This document shows, one piece after another, positions 1 through 8,045 of a stretch of DNA of 40,434 nucleotides. The notes beneath the pieces are model-generated. The model did not search any database. It had not been told where the DNA came from and saw only the letters and a program-made list of their open reading frames with translations. Both the position numbers and the translations under genes were made by a program. The DNA is from Merismopedia glauca CCAP 1448/3 (lineage in GTDB: Bacteria; Cyanobacteriota; Cyanobacteriia; Cyanobacteriales; CCAP-1448): positions 1-40,434 of the forward strand of contig NZ_PVWJ01000039.1 in the NCBI RefSeq assembly GCF_003003775.1. Reading direction: 5' to 3'. How positions within the stretch are numbered: position 1 is the first letter of the stretch; every line of letters starts with the position of its first letter.

Positions 1-887
1 GGTTTTTGGGGTTGTAGGTTCAATGCTGCTAGTAGTTCTCCAGCAGTTTGATAGCGCTGTGCGGGTACTATTTCTAACATTTTGTCCAGAACTTTACCCA
101 AATTCTCACTAATTGGGGTATTGAGGTAATGTCGCCAAACCCATTGATTCTGAGTAACGTCAAATAAGTTAAAAGGAGAATTCTGACTGAGTAAATTAAC
201 GCAAGTTACTCCTAGGCTGTAAATATCGCTAGCGTAGAGAGCTTGTCCTCTAACTTGCTCTGGGGCGACGAATTCTGCACTACCAATACTAGTACCTGGT
301 TGATTCAAAGAGGCAGAACTGACAAATTTGGAAGCGCCGAAATCGACTAAAATGGGGAGGCGATCGCTCGTTCTGCGAATGATATTTTCTGGTTTAATAT
401 CTCTGTGGATGACGTGATGCTGGTGGATAAATTCTAGGACTGGAACTAAATCTGCAAGTAACTGACGGATTTGGGCTTCATTATAGGCTCCTTGATGGTC
501 TAACTCTTGGGCTAAATTGGCACCATCGATATATTCTTGAAGTAGATACTGGCGATCGTCTTGAGTGAAATATGCTAGTAAATTAGGAATTTGGGGATGA
601 TGACCTAATTCTTCTAGTCTTACCGCCTCTTGAGTAAATAATTCTACTGCTTTTTGAATGGTACTCGTACCTTGAGCCTGGGGATAAAATTGCTTAATGA
701 CGCATACAGGCTTGGAAGGTTTATCCTCATCTACCGCTAAAAAAGTCCTGCCAAAGCCACCTTGTCCTAAAGGCTTAATTGCACGATACCGCTCTTTTAA
801 CAGTAATTTACTGCCACAGGTGAGGCAAAAGTTCAGGTTTTCAGGATTTAATGGTTTAGGACAATTAGGATTAAGACAGTAACTCAT
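1..887 (-). CDS. Serine/threonine protein kinase, C-terminus cut off by window edge
   Basis: Eukaryotic-like Ser/Thr kinase; the reading frame starts at an ATG (885-887, minus strand) and is still open at base 1, so about 295 N-terminal residues are seen. It opens with a zinc-ribbon-like stretch with cysteines (MSYCLNPNCPKPLNP, then NFCLTCGSKL), usual for one class of cyanobacterial kinases. The kinase domain follows: glycine loop (LGQGGFGRT), a VIKQF lysine, catalytic HRDIKPEN near residue 158, DFGASKF metal-binding loop and an APEQVRG activation-segment end. All catalytic residues are present, so activity is expected. The substrate is unknown; any sensor domain would lie outside the window. 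It is transcribed away from the following gene, and no operon partner is visible. Confidence 0.93.
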   Translation of the reverse strand, partial: MSYCLNPNCPKPLNPENLNFCLTCGSKLLLKERYRAIKPLGQGGFGRTFLAVDEDKPSKPVCVIKQFYPQAQGTSTIQKAVELFTQEAVRLEELGHHPQIPNLLAYFTQDDRQYLLQEYIDGANLAQELDHQGAYNEAQIRQLLADLVPVLEFIHQHHVIHRDIKPENIIRRTSDRLPILVDFGASKFVSSASLNQPGTSIGSAEFVAPEQVRGQALYASDIYSLGVTCVNLLSQNSPFNLFDVTQNQWVWRHYLNTPISENLGKVLDKMLEIVPAQRYQTAGELLAALNLQPQK

Positions 888-1013
888 ATAATTTAGCTAA
901 TTTAGCGATCGCAGTATGTAATTATTATTTTGCCCTGCCAGTAGTTAAATACTCATCATTTCGATTATTGTTATATATTTTTCAAAGGGGCGATCGCTTT
1001 TTAGAAAAAGCTG

Positions 1014-1232
1014 ATGATAAACTTCCAAATTATTGCTATATCTGGTAGTCTAAGAGCCGTTTGCTGGAATAATGCGGTTTTAAAGGCTGCGACCAAATTA
1101 GCACCAAAGAATGTCAAGATTACTCTCTATACAGGTCTTGCTGACTTAACCCATTTTAACCCAGATCTCGATCAAGATCCTTTGCCAGATCCGGTTATTG
1201 CCCTTCGTCAGTTTTTTAAGGTTGGCAATTGA
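1014..1232 (+). pseudogene. NADPH-dependent FMN reductase, N-terminal fragment
   Basis: This 72-aa frame begins like the flavodoxin-fold NADPH-dependent FMN reductases: IAISGSLR is the FMN phosphate-binding loop, followed by a helix and the LADLTHFNPDLDQDP stretch typical of the family. Family members are about 170-200 aa; this one stops right after the first third, before the SPEYxxG segment and the rest of the fold. No continuation was seen before the P450 start 66 bp downstream, so it looks like a 3'-deleted remnant rather than a frameshift. The Asn/Cys pattern after the first loop (AVCWNNAVL) also departs from the usual motif. Probably non-functional. Confidence 0.7.
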
Positions 1233-1298
1233 AGAATTTACTAAGAGAATCAATTCTCAAAATCATGAGATTTAACTAATAACAAACACCAATTAATT

Positions 1299-2672
1299 AT
1301 GGCTACTATAACTTCATCTCAAATCAAAAAAAAACTACCTGATGGTCCCAAAGTTCCCGTCCTCATCCAAATAGTTCGAGCCATGTTCGATCAGTTTGCC
1401 TTGGCAGAGAAATACTATCAAAAATATGGAGAGATTTACTATACTCCAAAGTCATTATTGCTGCCAGCATTTGCTATTTTCAACGATCCAAAAGCAATTG
1501 AAAAAGTTTTTACCGCCGATCCAAATTCCTTTGAAGTCGGACAACAAAGTTCTTTGCCAATTAGGGTTTTATTGGGAGATAATTCTTTAGTTGCATTATC
1601 TGGAATCCAGCATCAAAGACAGCGCAAGCTGTTAATGCCTCCTTTTCATGGTGAGAGAATGAAAAGTTATGGCGCAACCATGATTAAAATTACCAAACAA
1701 GTTATTTCTCAGTGGGAAGTAGGTAAACCTTTTTCGATTCGCGACTACACTCAAGATATCTCTTTAAGAGTGATTTTAGAGACTATTTTTGGTTTGGATG
1801 AAGGGGAGAAATTTGAGCGTTTGAGACAAGTTTTGGTTGAATGGTTAGATATTTTCAACTCTCCTCTTAGATCTAGTTTGCTCTTTTTGCCTTTTCTCCA
1901 AAAGGATTTGGGTACTTGGAGTCCTTGGGGACAATTTATCAGAAAAAAACAAATTATTCACGAAATTCTGAATACTGAGATCGATCGCCGTAGAAATAAT
2001 CCCGATACTTTGGCGGATGATATTCTTAGTTTAATGCTAGCCGCACGGGATGAAGATGGTCAACCCATGAGCAATGCAGAGATTCGAGACGAGTTAATCA
2101 CAATGTTGTTTGCTGGTCATGAAACTACTGCTAATAGTTTAGCTTGGGCATTTTATTGGCTGCATTATCTGCCAGAAATAGGTCAAAAGTTAAGATTAGA
2201 ATTAAATTCTTTAGATAAAAATGCTGATGGCAATACTATTAATAAACTCCCTTATCTTAATGCTGTAGTTTCTGAAACTCTCCGACTTCATCCTGTAGTT
2301 GCTTTTGTCAACCGTCAGTTGAAAGTACCTTTTGAAATTATGGGATATACTTTTGAACCTGGTACATCTCTATTTCCTTCTATTTATTTAACTCATCAGC
2401 GAGAAGATATTTATCCCGAACCCAAAAAGTTCAAACCAGAAAGATTTCTCGAAAAACAGTTTTCCCCTTACGAATATTTACCTTTTGGTGGTGGTAATCG
2501 TCGCTGTTTGGGTTATGCTTTTGCTCTGTTTGAGATGAAGTTAGTATTAGCCACTGTATTATCGGAAGTAGAGTTAGAATTGCTCGATAAGCATCCTTTG
2601 AAAACGATGCGTCGTGGGATTACTTTTACTCCTGCTGGTGGAGTCAAGATGATGGTTAAAAGCTTTAAATAA
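1299..2672 (+). CDS. Cytochrome P450, CYP110-like
   Basis: Heme-thiolate monooxygenase of 457 aa, a normal bacterial P450 length. Seen directly: the I-helix oxygen-activation motif AGHETT at residues 272-277, the K-helix ExxR (SETLRLHP), the PERF segment (KPERFL) and the heme loop FGGGNRRCLG with the proximal ligand Cys403. The overall wording, above all the FGGGNRRCLGYAFALFEMK segment, resembles the cyanobacterial CYP110 family, whose known or suggested substrates are fatty acids, alkanes and terpenoids. The substrate here cannot be read from sequence. No ferredoxin or reductase gene is adjacent, so it probably uses a general photosynthetic ferredoxin. ATG start 66 bp after the FMN reductase fragment. 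Confidence 0.95.
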   Translation: MATITSSQIKKKLPDGPKVPVLIQIVRAMFDQFALAEKYYQKYGEIYYTPKSLLLPAFAIFNDPKAIEKVFTADPNSFEVGQQSSLPIRVLLGDNSLVALSGIQHQRQRKLLMPPFHGERMKSYGATMIKITKQVISQWEVGKPFSIRDYTQDISLRVILETIFGLDEGEKFERLRQVLVEWLDIFNSPLRSSLLFLPFLQKDLGTWSPWGQFIRKKQIIHEILNTEIDRRRNNPDTLADDILSLMLAARDEDGQPMSNAEIRDELITMLFAGHETTANSLAWAFYWLHYLPEIGQKLRLELNSLDKNADGNTINKLPYLNAVVSETLRLHPVVAFVNRQLKVPFEIMGYTFEPGTSLFPSIYLTHQREDIYPEPKKFKPERFLEKQFSPYEYLPFGGGNRRCLGYAFALFEMKLVLATVLSEVELELLDKHPLKTMRRGITFTPAGGVKMMVKSFK

Positions 2673-2735
2673 ACTTCTAGAATGTTAAGCTAAAACGCAT
2701 CTAGTATTGAGATTTAAATTGATTCAAACTCTTGT

Positions 2736-2758
2736 GGGGTAGGCATCCTGCCTGCCCC
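2736..2758. repeat. Dispersed hairpin repeat (GGGGxAGGCA / TGCCTxCCCC)
   Basis: GGGG-t-AGGCA (2736-2745), 3-nt loop, TGCCT-g-CCCC (2749-2758): nine paired bases with one mismatch. A related but degenerate sequence is seen near 13561-13580 (GCATCTTGCCCGCCC) and 14029-14049. It lies in the 333-bp gap between the P450 and the HerA-like gene, which otherwise shows no gene. Confidence 0.6.
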
Positions 2759-2815
2759 AGTTATCAATTTTAGATGCGGATTTGGTATTATTATGGGGTG
2801 AATCTCTTGCCATAG

Positions 2816-2842
2816 GTGGGACAGCCGAGACGGCTATCCCAC
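2816..2842. repeat. Dispersed hairpin repeat with AGA loop, copy 1
   Basis: GTGGGA-c-AGCCG-AGA-CGGCT-a-TCCCAC, eleven paired bases with one mismatch. Copies 2 and 3 lie at 13934-13946 and 22471-22492. They keep the AGA loop and ATCCCACAA tail but carry AGCCC/GGGCT, a paired change in the stem. Confidence 0.7.
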
Positions 2843-3005
2843 AATTTATTTATGATTGCTATACCAAATTTCTCTAAGTCAACCACAACAAACTATCATT
2901 CTTAGATAACATCATTAATACATCTGTTCTGTGGCGATCGCAACGCTGCGCGTAAGCGCGATCGCGCAGTCAGACTTGCCATCAATCTATCTTAACACCA
3001 AAAGT

Positions 3006-4754
3006 ATGGATAAACCGCTAGGGATAGTCATTCAAGGTTCGCTGACAGCAGGATTAGAAATTAGATTACACCCAGATATCTCGGTAGAAGATATGCGGGT
3101 AGGGAAGTTTTTGGTGGTTAGAGGTGTACGCGCAGATTTTTTCTGTATCCTCACAGATGTCTGTTTGGGAACCTCTAGTCCCCGCATTATGGCAAATCCC
3201 CCCAGTCCAGACGATGATTTTTTACAAATGGTATTAGCTGGAAGCGGTACTTATGGCACTATTGAATTAGCACCGATGTTGATGTTGAATCGGGAAGCAA
3301 ATAGGAATGAAGTCAGAAGTCAGAAGTCAGAAGTCAGAAGTTTAAATGGCAAAAATGGTCATGATGAAGAGAAGAACTCCTCTAAGTTAGCATCTTTTGA
3401 AGCGCAAACTAGTGCAGATATTCAGTTGTTACCTGTTAAAACTATTCCCAGTCATTTTAGTCAGGTTTATGATGCTCAAGAACGAGATTTTCGCTCGGTA
3501 TTTGGCTGGGAAGATGACCCTCATCGCTGCAATTTTTCTATTGGCGAACCTCTAGATATGAGCGTTCCAGTTTGTTTAGATTTACACCGATTTGTAGAGA
3601 GAAGTAATGGCGTTTTTGGAAAATCGGGAACTGGTAAATCTTTTTTAACGAGGTTACTACTAGCAGGTATCATCCGTAAACAAGCGGCTGTCAATTTAGT
3701 TTTTGATATGCACTCAGAATATGGTTGGGAAGCAGTCAAAGAGGGGAAGCAATTTAGTACAGTTAAGGGTTTAAGGCAGATATTTTCTGGACAAGTAGAG
3801 ATGTATACTTTAGATCCAGAATCAACGAGAAGAAGAGGCGTGAGAGATGCACAGGAATTGTATCTGGGTTTAGACCAAGTTGAAGTTGAAGATATTAAAT
3901 TAGTCGCTCATGAATTGAATTTATCAGAAGCAAGTATCGACAATGCCAATATTTTAGATGGGGAATTTGGCAAAAATTGGATTACTCAATTAGTGAGTAT
4001 GACTAATGAAGATATCCAAATGTTTTGCGATGAAAAAAGGGGTCATAAAGGTTCAATTATGGCACTGCAACGCAAGTTAATGCGCTTAGAAAATCTGAAA
4101 TATATGCGTAGTACTTGTCCGAAAAACTATATCGACCAAGTTTTGCAATCTTTAAAGGCTGGAAAACACGTAATTATTGAATTCGGTTCTCAATCAGATA
4201 TGCTCTCTTATATGCTGGTAACTAACATGATTACCCGCAGAATTCATCGTTCTTACGTCAAGCAAGCCGAGACATATTTGCAAAGTAAAAACGTGAGCGA
4301 TCGCCCGCAGCAATTAGTCATTACAATTGAAGAAGCTCACCGTTTTCTCGATCCTAGTATCGTCCACAGCACCATCTTTGGGACTATCGCCAGAGAGATG
4401 CGAAAATACTTTGTGACTCTCTTAATTGTCGATCAAAGACCATCAGGAATTGACAACGAAGTCATGTCTCAAATTGGAACGAGAATCACCGCGTTACTCA
4501 ATGATGAAAAAGACATTGATGCCATTTTTACAGGTGTTTCTGGTGCGGGAAATTTACGCTCTGTTTTATCTAAATTAGACTCCAAACAACAAGCTTTAAT
4601 TTTAGGTCATGCAGTACCCATGCCAGTAGTAGTTAAAACCCGTCCTTATGACCAGAAATTCTATGAAGAAATGGGCGATCGCGATTGGTCAGAAATGCCG
4701 GATGCACAGCTATTTGCTTTAGCCGAAGCAGCTAAAAACGATCTAGGATTTTGA
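3006..4754 (+). CDS. HerA-like ATPase (HAS-barrel and DUF87)
   Basis: Hexameric AAA/FtsK-HerA superfamily ATPase. The N-terminal ~90 residues (GIVIQGSLTAGLEIRL, VGKFLVVRG) look like the HAS-barrel; the ATPase core has Walker A GKSGTGKS near residue 204, Walker B VITIEEAH near residue 440 and an arginine-containing DQRPSGID segment. HerA family members translocate along DNA or remodel complexes, usually with the NurA nuclease; no NurA is seen here. The frame is open from a GTG at 2931, but that GTG sits in a HIP1-like palindromic stretch, and the ATG at 3006 (582 aa, MDKPLGIVIQG) fits the usual start of the family, so 3006 is preferred. A heptamer tandem repeat at 3309-3341 is translated in frame between the barrel and the ATPase core. 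Single gene; the partner is unknown. Confidence 0.88.
   Translation: MDKPLGIVIQGSLTAGLEIRLHPDISVEDMRVGKFLVVRGVRADFFCILTDVCLGTSSPRIMANPPSPDDDFLQMVLAGSGTYGTIELAPMLMLNREANRNEVRSQKSEVRSLNGKNGHDEEKNSSKLASFEAQTSADIQLLPVKTIPSHFSQVYDAQERDFRSVFGWEDDPHRCNFSIGEPLDMSVPVCLDLHRFVERSNGVFGKSGTGKSFLTRLLLAGIIRKQAAVNLVFDMHSEYGWEAVKEGKQFSTVKGLRQIFSGQVEMYTLDPESTRRRGVRDAQELYLGLDQVEVEDIKLVAHELNLSEASIDNANILDGEFGKNWITQLVSMTNEDIQMFCDEKRGHKGSIMALQRKLMRLENLKYMRSTCPKNYIDQVLQSLKAGKHVIIEFGSQSDMLSYMLVTNMITRRIHRSYVKQAETYLQSKNVSDRPQQLVITIEEAHRFLDPSIVHSTIFGTIAREMRKYFVTLLIVDQRPSGIDNEVMSQIGTRITALLNDEKDIDAIFTGVSGAGNLRSVLSKLDSKQQALILGHAVPMPVVVKTRPYDQKFYEEMGDRDWSEMPDAQLFALAEAAKNDLGF
3309..3341 (+). repeat. In-frame heptamer tandem repeat GAAGTCA x4.7
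   Basis: Four full GAAGTCA units plus GAAGT inside the HerA-like gene. It encodes EVRSQKSEVRS. The reverse complement (TGACTTC) is the same heptamer found in intergenic arrays at 8010-8037, 10115-10130 and 14124-14139. Confidence 0.9.
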
Positions 4755-4792
4755 TATTAACCCTAGATCGAATCGCCTTAATTAGAATTAGA

Positions 4793-4963
4793 CTATTTAG
4801 GTATTTGTAATCCTACATATGTACCCACAGCAAACTTAGTTAAATCTAAGAATTGGTTGCGACTATTTGGATCGATAATCGCCAGATATAAAGAACCAAT
4901 TACTGTGACTAACATTACCGTCCCTAAGATTTCGTCTCTGGAAAACTGTTTTTGAGAGGACAT
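4793..4963 (-). CDS. Small single-span membrane protein, function unknown
   Basis: A 56-aa product from an ATG at 4961-4963. After a short polar N-terminus (MSSQKQFSRDE) it has one hydrophobic segment (ILGTVMLVTVIGSLYLAII, about residues 12-30) and a conserved-looking tail ending FAVGTYVGLQIPK. The frame extends upstream to a TTG at 5074, but that extension (37 aa) lacks membrane or domain features and would leave only 20 bp to the divergent NACHT gene, so the ATG is preferred. It is divergent from the NACHT NTPase and converges on the HerA-like gene (38 bp between stops). I do not recognise a named family; a role with the NACHT protein is only suggested by position. Confidence 0.6.
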   Translation of the reverse strand: MSSQKQFSRDEILGTVMLVTVIGSLYLAIIDPNSRNQFLDLTKFAVGTYVGLQIPK

Positions 4964-5094
4964 TGTCTTGTTTATTAACTCTACAATTTCAGGATGCCAG
5001 ATAAGTCCTAAAACTTTGTCGCAGTCACTATTTGAGTTCACGTAAAAGTTGTCAAACTTGTTAAACTTAAACAAGATCTCAATCGGCTTGATTC

Positions 5095-7377
5095 ATGAGA
5101 AGAACCCTGACAGCATCTCCTCAAGGTATTCAACTTATCAAAAAGACCTTCAGAAATAAAAAATGGTCGCGAGATTTGATCGCGGGTAAAGCTGGTTGTT
5201 CTCGTCAGACAATTTGGAGTTTGCTAAACGGCAATCCTATTGACTGTGATACTTTTATGAATGTCTGTAGAGAATTGGGATGTAGTTGGGAAGAAATTGC
5301 TGTATTGTCAGGCGAAGCAGATCTAGAAGAAAATATAGATCTGGAATTATTCGTCCAAAAACTGAGAGAAATTGTCAAATCCGATCTAGAAACTCGTTGT
5401 GGAACAATGCGGATCTTAGATATGACTCAGCCTGTAGGTTTGAGTCATATTTACACTCAAGTTAATATCCTAGAAAAAATAATTGGACGCAGACGTAAAG
5501 ATCTTGATGAATTATTTAATAACTGTAACTTAGAAGAGTTTGAACGCTTTGGTTTAGGAAAAGTTACTGAAGCCAAAATACCAGCTAAAGAAGCTGTCAG
5601 CAAATATCGCCACCTGATGATTTTAGGAAAACCAGGGGCTGGAAAAACAACTTTTCTTAAATATCTGGCAAATCAATGTAATGAAGGTAAATTTCAAGGC
5701 GATTTAGTTCCATTTTTTGTAACTTTAAAAGATTTCGCGGAAGTAGAGAATCAGCCAGGATTATTTACTTATCTGAGCCACTATATTCTTAAACAAAAGC
5801 AAGAGACTTTAGAGCAGGTTTTTAGTCAAGGGAAAGCTTTAATTTTACTTGATGGGTTAGATGAAGTTTTAGATAGACATAGCGAACGAGTATTAAAAGC
5901 AATTCGAGATTTTTCTACCAAGTTTCCTAGTAACCAGTATGTGATGACTTGTCGTATTGCTGCCAAAGAATACGTTTTTGAACAGTTTACTGAGGTAGAA
6001 ATAGCTGATTTTGATTGGCAGCAAATTACTACTTTTACCAACAATTGGTTTAGAACTAAGGTCATTAAACCAGAAACTTTTTTAGAACGATTAGAAAAAG
6101 ATGAACCAATTCAAGAACTAGCTTCTAATCCTTTATTATTAACCTTACTTTGTTTGGCATTTGAAGAATCGGGAGATTTTCCTGGTAATCGGGCGGGATT
6201 GTATAAAGAAGGTTTGGATGCACTGCTGAAAAAATGGGATGCAAAGCGAGGAATTAGACGAGATGAAGTTTATCAAAAACTTTGGGTACAGCGCAAAGAA
6301 GATTTATTGAGTAAGATTGCTTGGGATACTTTCGCGCCAGGAGAATACTTTTTTAAACAAGACAAAGCTGAAAGATATATTAGTGAATATATCCGTAATT
6401 TACCTGGTGCTAATACGGATGAAGAAGCCTTGCAATTAGATAGTGAAGTGGTTTTGAAATCTATTGAAGCACAACATGGTTTATTAGTCGCTAGAGCTAA
6501 TCAAATTTATTCTTTTTCTCATCTGACTTTTCAGGAATACTTTACCGCACGAGAAATTATCATTGTGCGTCAATCTGCTGAATCTGCACTGCAAGAATTA
6601 GTCAATCATATTTTTGAAAAGCGCTGGCGCGAGGTATTTTTATTAGCAGTTGCTATGTCTAGCAATGCAGATAAATTAGCACTGTTGATGAAGGAAAAAA
6701 TCGATAAATTAATAGCAAATGATGAGAAATTACAGCAATTTTTGCAGTGGTTGAATGAGAAAACTAAAGCTGTTAATATTAGTTTCAAAGCCGAAGATGC
6801 TCAAAAAATTCAAGATATAATTAGTTTTTACAACAATATAAACCTCTCCCGATCCCTCTACCTCTCCCGATCCCTCTACCTCTCCCGATCCCTCGACCTC
6901 TCCCTCTCCCTCTCCCTCTCCCGATCCCTCTCCCTCGACCTCTCCCTCTCCCTCGACCTCTCCCTCGACCTCTCCCGATCCCTCGACCTCTCCCTCGACC
7001 TCTCCCGATCCCTCGACCGATCGCTCAACCTTGCTCAAAAATGTGATCGCGAACTATATCAAGAACTTCAAAAACTTAACGATAGACTTCCTGACAAAGA
7101 AAATGAAAAAAAATTTAAACGATGGTGGCAAGCTAACAGTAATTCTTGGCGAGAAGATTTAAGAGCAATTATGATTAAATACCGCAATATCGGTCACGAC
7201 TGGCAATTCAGCGACGAACAAAAAGACCTATTAAAAAAGTATTATCGTGCTAACCAACTATTAACCCAATGTCTGCATCAAGAATGTTACGTCAGCCGCG
7301 AAGTGCGACAAGAAATTGAAGAGACTTTGCTGCTACCCATCGCCGAAAGTGATCGCAGACGCTCTAGCACTCTATAG
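5095..7377 (+). CDS. HTH-NACHT NTPase with LS/RS/LD dipeptide-repeat region
   Basis: A 760-aa STAND NTPase. Residues about 15-75 form a helix-turn-helix-like domain (WSRDLIAGKAGCSRQTIW). The NACHT core has Walker A GKPGAGKT near residue 180, Walker B ILLDGLDEV near residue 250 and a sensor-like YVMTCR. The helical region follows, with the usual SNPLLLTLLCL and YSFSHLTFQEYFTA motifs and a C-terminal helical segment (RWREVFLLAVAM). Residues 584-646 are an almost pure alternation of L or R with S, D or Y, encoded by hexanucleotide repeats. The last ~115 residues are charged and include WW-type motifs (RWWQANSNSW). Bacterial NACHT proteins (bNACHT) act in antiphage defence; the effector here is not obvious, and the HTH may be a DNA- or protein-binding module. 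It is divergent from the small membrane protein and sits next to a HerA-like ATPase. Confidence 0.9.
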   Translation: MRRTLTASPQGIQLIKKTFRNKKWSRDLIAGKAGCSRQTIWSLLNGNPIDCDTFMNVCRELGCSWEEIAVLSGEADLEENIDLELFVQKLREIVKSDLETRCGTMRILDMTQPVGLSHIYTQVNILEKIIGRRRKDLDELFNNCNLEEFERFGLGKVTEAKIPAKEAVSKYRHLMILGKPGAGKTTFLKYLANQCNEGKFQGDLVPFFVTLKDFAEVENQPGLFTYLSHYILKQKQETLEQVFSQGKALILLDGLDEVLDRHSERVLKAIRDFSTKFPSNQYVMTCRIAAKEYVFEQFTEVEIADFDWQQITTFTNNWFRTKVIKPETFLERLEKDEPIQELASNPLLLTLLCLAFEESGDFPGNRAGLYKEGLDALLKKWDAKRGIRRDEVYQKLWVQRKEDLLSKIAWDTFAPGEYFFKQDKAERYISEYIRNLPGANTDEEALQLDSEVVLKSIEAQHGLLVARANQIYSFSHLTFQEYFTAREIIIVRQSAESALQELVNHIFEKRWREVFLLAVAMSSNADKLALLMKEKIDKLIANDEKLQQFLQWLNEKTKAVNISFKAEDAQKIQDIISFYNNINLSRSLYLSRSLYLSRSLDLSLSLSLSRSLSLDLSLSLDLSLDLSRSLDLSLDLSRSLDRSLNLAQKCDRELYQELQKLNDRLPDKENEKKFKRWWQANSNSWREDLRAIMIKYRNIGHDWQFSDEQKDLLKKYYRANQLLTQCLHQECYVSREVRQEIEETLLLPIAESDRRRSSTL
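6844..7030 (+). repeat. Hexanucleotide repeat array inside the NACHT gene
   Basis: About 30 units of six bases, mainly CTCTCC, CGATCC, CTCGAC and CTCTAC, in frame with the gene (codons 584 on). They encode LS, RS, LD and LY dipeptides. Strongly C+T rich on the coding strand, unlike the A+T-rich surrounding gene. Confidence 0.95.
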
Positions 7378-7601
7378 AACCCATTTGAGATCTCTTGTCT
7401 GTCTGTAAGGGTATTCTCCATATGGATTTCAGCTTTTTAAACGTATTTACTGATGATTTTCTACTTTCTGGAACTCGCTTGGTTGCTGGATCGCTCAAAA
7501 CGGATTTCCTATATCCTTTCTGTGCCAAGGAAAGATGTCAAATGGGTTCTATAAACCAGATTTTGACGGGTATAGTACCAGACTTGAGCAACACATCCTG
7601 G
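7378..7601. other. Intergenic, no gene recognised
   Basis: The first part of the 668-bp gap between the NACHT gene and the tRNA. An open frame runs through 7395-7718, but it crosses into the hairpin element and resembles no protein family I know. No hairpin terminator directly after the NACHT stop was recognised. Confidence 0.6.
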
Positions 7602-7653
7602 GTAGGGGCGCAATGCATTCATTGGTGTCAACTTAACGTGAAAGCTTTACCCC

Positions 7654-7703
7654 GCCGTGAACTCAAGTTCACGGCTCATAGTTCAAGTCCACTGAAGTGG
7701 ACT
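7654..7703 (-). repeat. Dual-hairpin repeat unit 1 (minus orientation)
   Basis: Two hairpins: GCCGTGAACT/AGTTCACGGC at 7654-7675 and AGTCCACT/AGTGGACT at 7686-7703, joined by a 10-nt spacer. Read on the minus strand it follows the same order as units 2-4: AGTCC-stem hairpin, spacer ending near AGCC, second hairpin with a CTTGAG-type core. Confidence 0.75.
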
Positions 7704-7718
7704 GAAAATAGTTCTTAG

Positions 7719-7769
7719 AGTCCTCTTTAGAGGACTTTCGCTATTAGCCAGGGGTTTTTAACCCCTGGC
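7719..7769 (+). repeat. Dual-hairpin repeat unit 2
   Basis: AGTCCTCT-TT-AGAGGACT at 7719-7736, then a spacer ending AGCC, then GCCAGGGGTT-TTT-AACCCCTGGC at 7747-7769. Together with unit 1 it forms a head-to-head pair inside the MITE-like element. Confidence 0.75.
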
Positions 7770-8009
7770 GGTTGTCGCTGAAATTGACGATGCAGCAATT
7801 ATTTGAGCCTTAACTTGACACCTATGAATGCATTACGCCCCTACAGGGGATTTATATGTAGCAGGCATTTAGCCAAATGATATAACACCCAAAGAATTCA
7901 GCCAAATCACTCAAAACAGCCCTCAGATTTGTTTGGTATCATAAGCATATGTAGCAAAGCGCAGACAAGTTAGGGCAATAGTAAAAGTCTTTACAAATAA
8001 ATCTTGATT

Positions 8010-8037
8010 ACTTCTGACTTCTGACTTCTGACTTCTG
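8010..8037. repeat. Heptamer tandem repeat (ACTTCTG) upstream of the tRNA
   Basis: Four units of ACTTCTG, ending eight bases before the tRNA gene. The same heptamer family is found between other genes and, inverted, inside the HerA-like gene. Confidence 0.9.
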
Positions 8038-8045
8038 CTATACCT

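Larger units (their letters stand above)
7602..7844. mobile_element. MITE-like element with 35-bp terminal inverted repeats
   Basis: The ends 7602-7636 and 7810-7844 are inverted repeats matching at 32 of 35 positions (outer sequence GTAGGGGCGyAATGCATTCA). The 243 bp between and including them hold four perfect hairpins: 7654-7675 (10-bp arms), 7686-7703 (8), 7719-7736 (8) and 7747-7769 (10). No transposase is encoded, so it would be non-autonomous. A target duplication could not be recognised at the ends. Confidence 0.8.

Noticed and set aside
6844-7030. Possible CRISPR array
   Set aside because: The repeats are six bases long, in frame with a gene and without spacers. No CRISPR-type repeat-spacer structure was seen anywhere in the window.
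6730-7038. Minus-strand frame encoding EGEVEG-type repeats
   Set aside because: It is the reverse reading of the hexanucleotide array in the NACHT gene; repeats without stops stay open in several frames.
7395-7718. 107-codon plus-strand open frame after the NACHT gene
   Set aside because: It runs into the terminal repeat and hairpins of the MITE-like element and resembles no protein.
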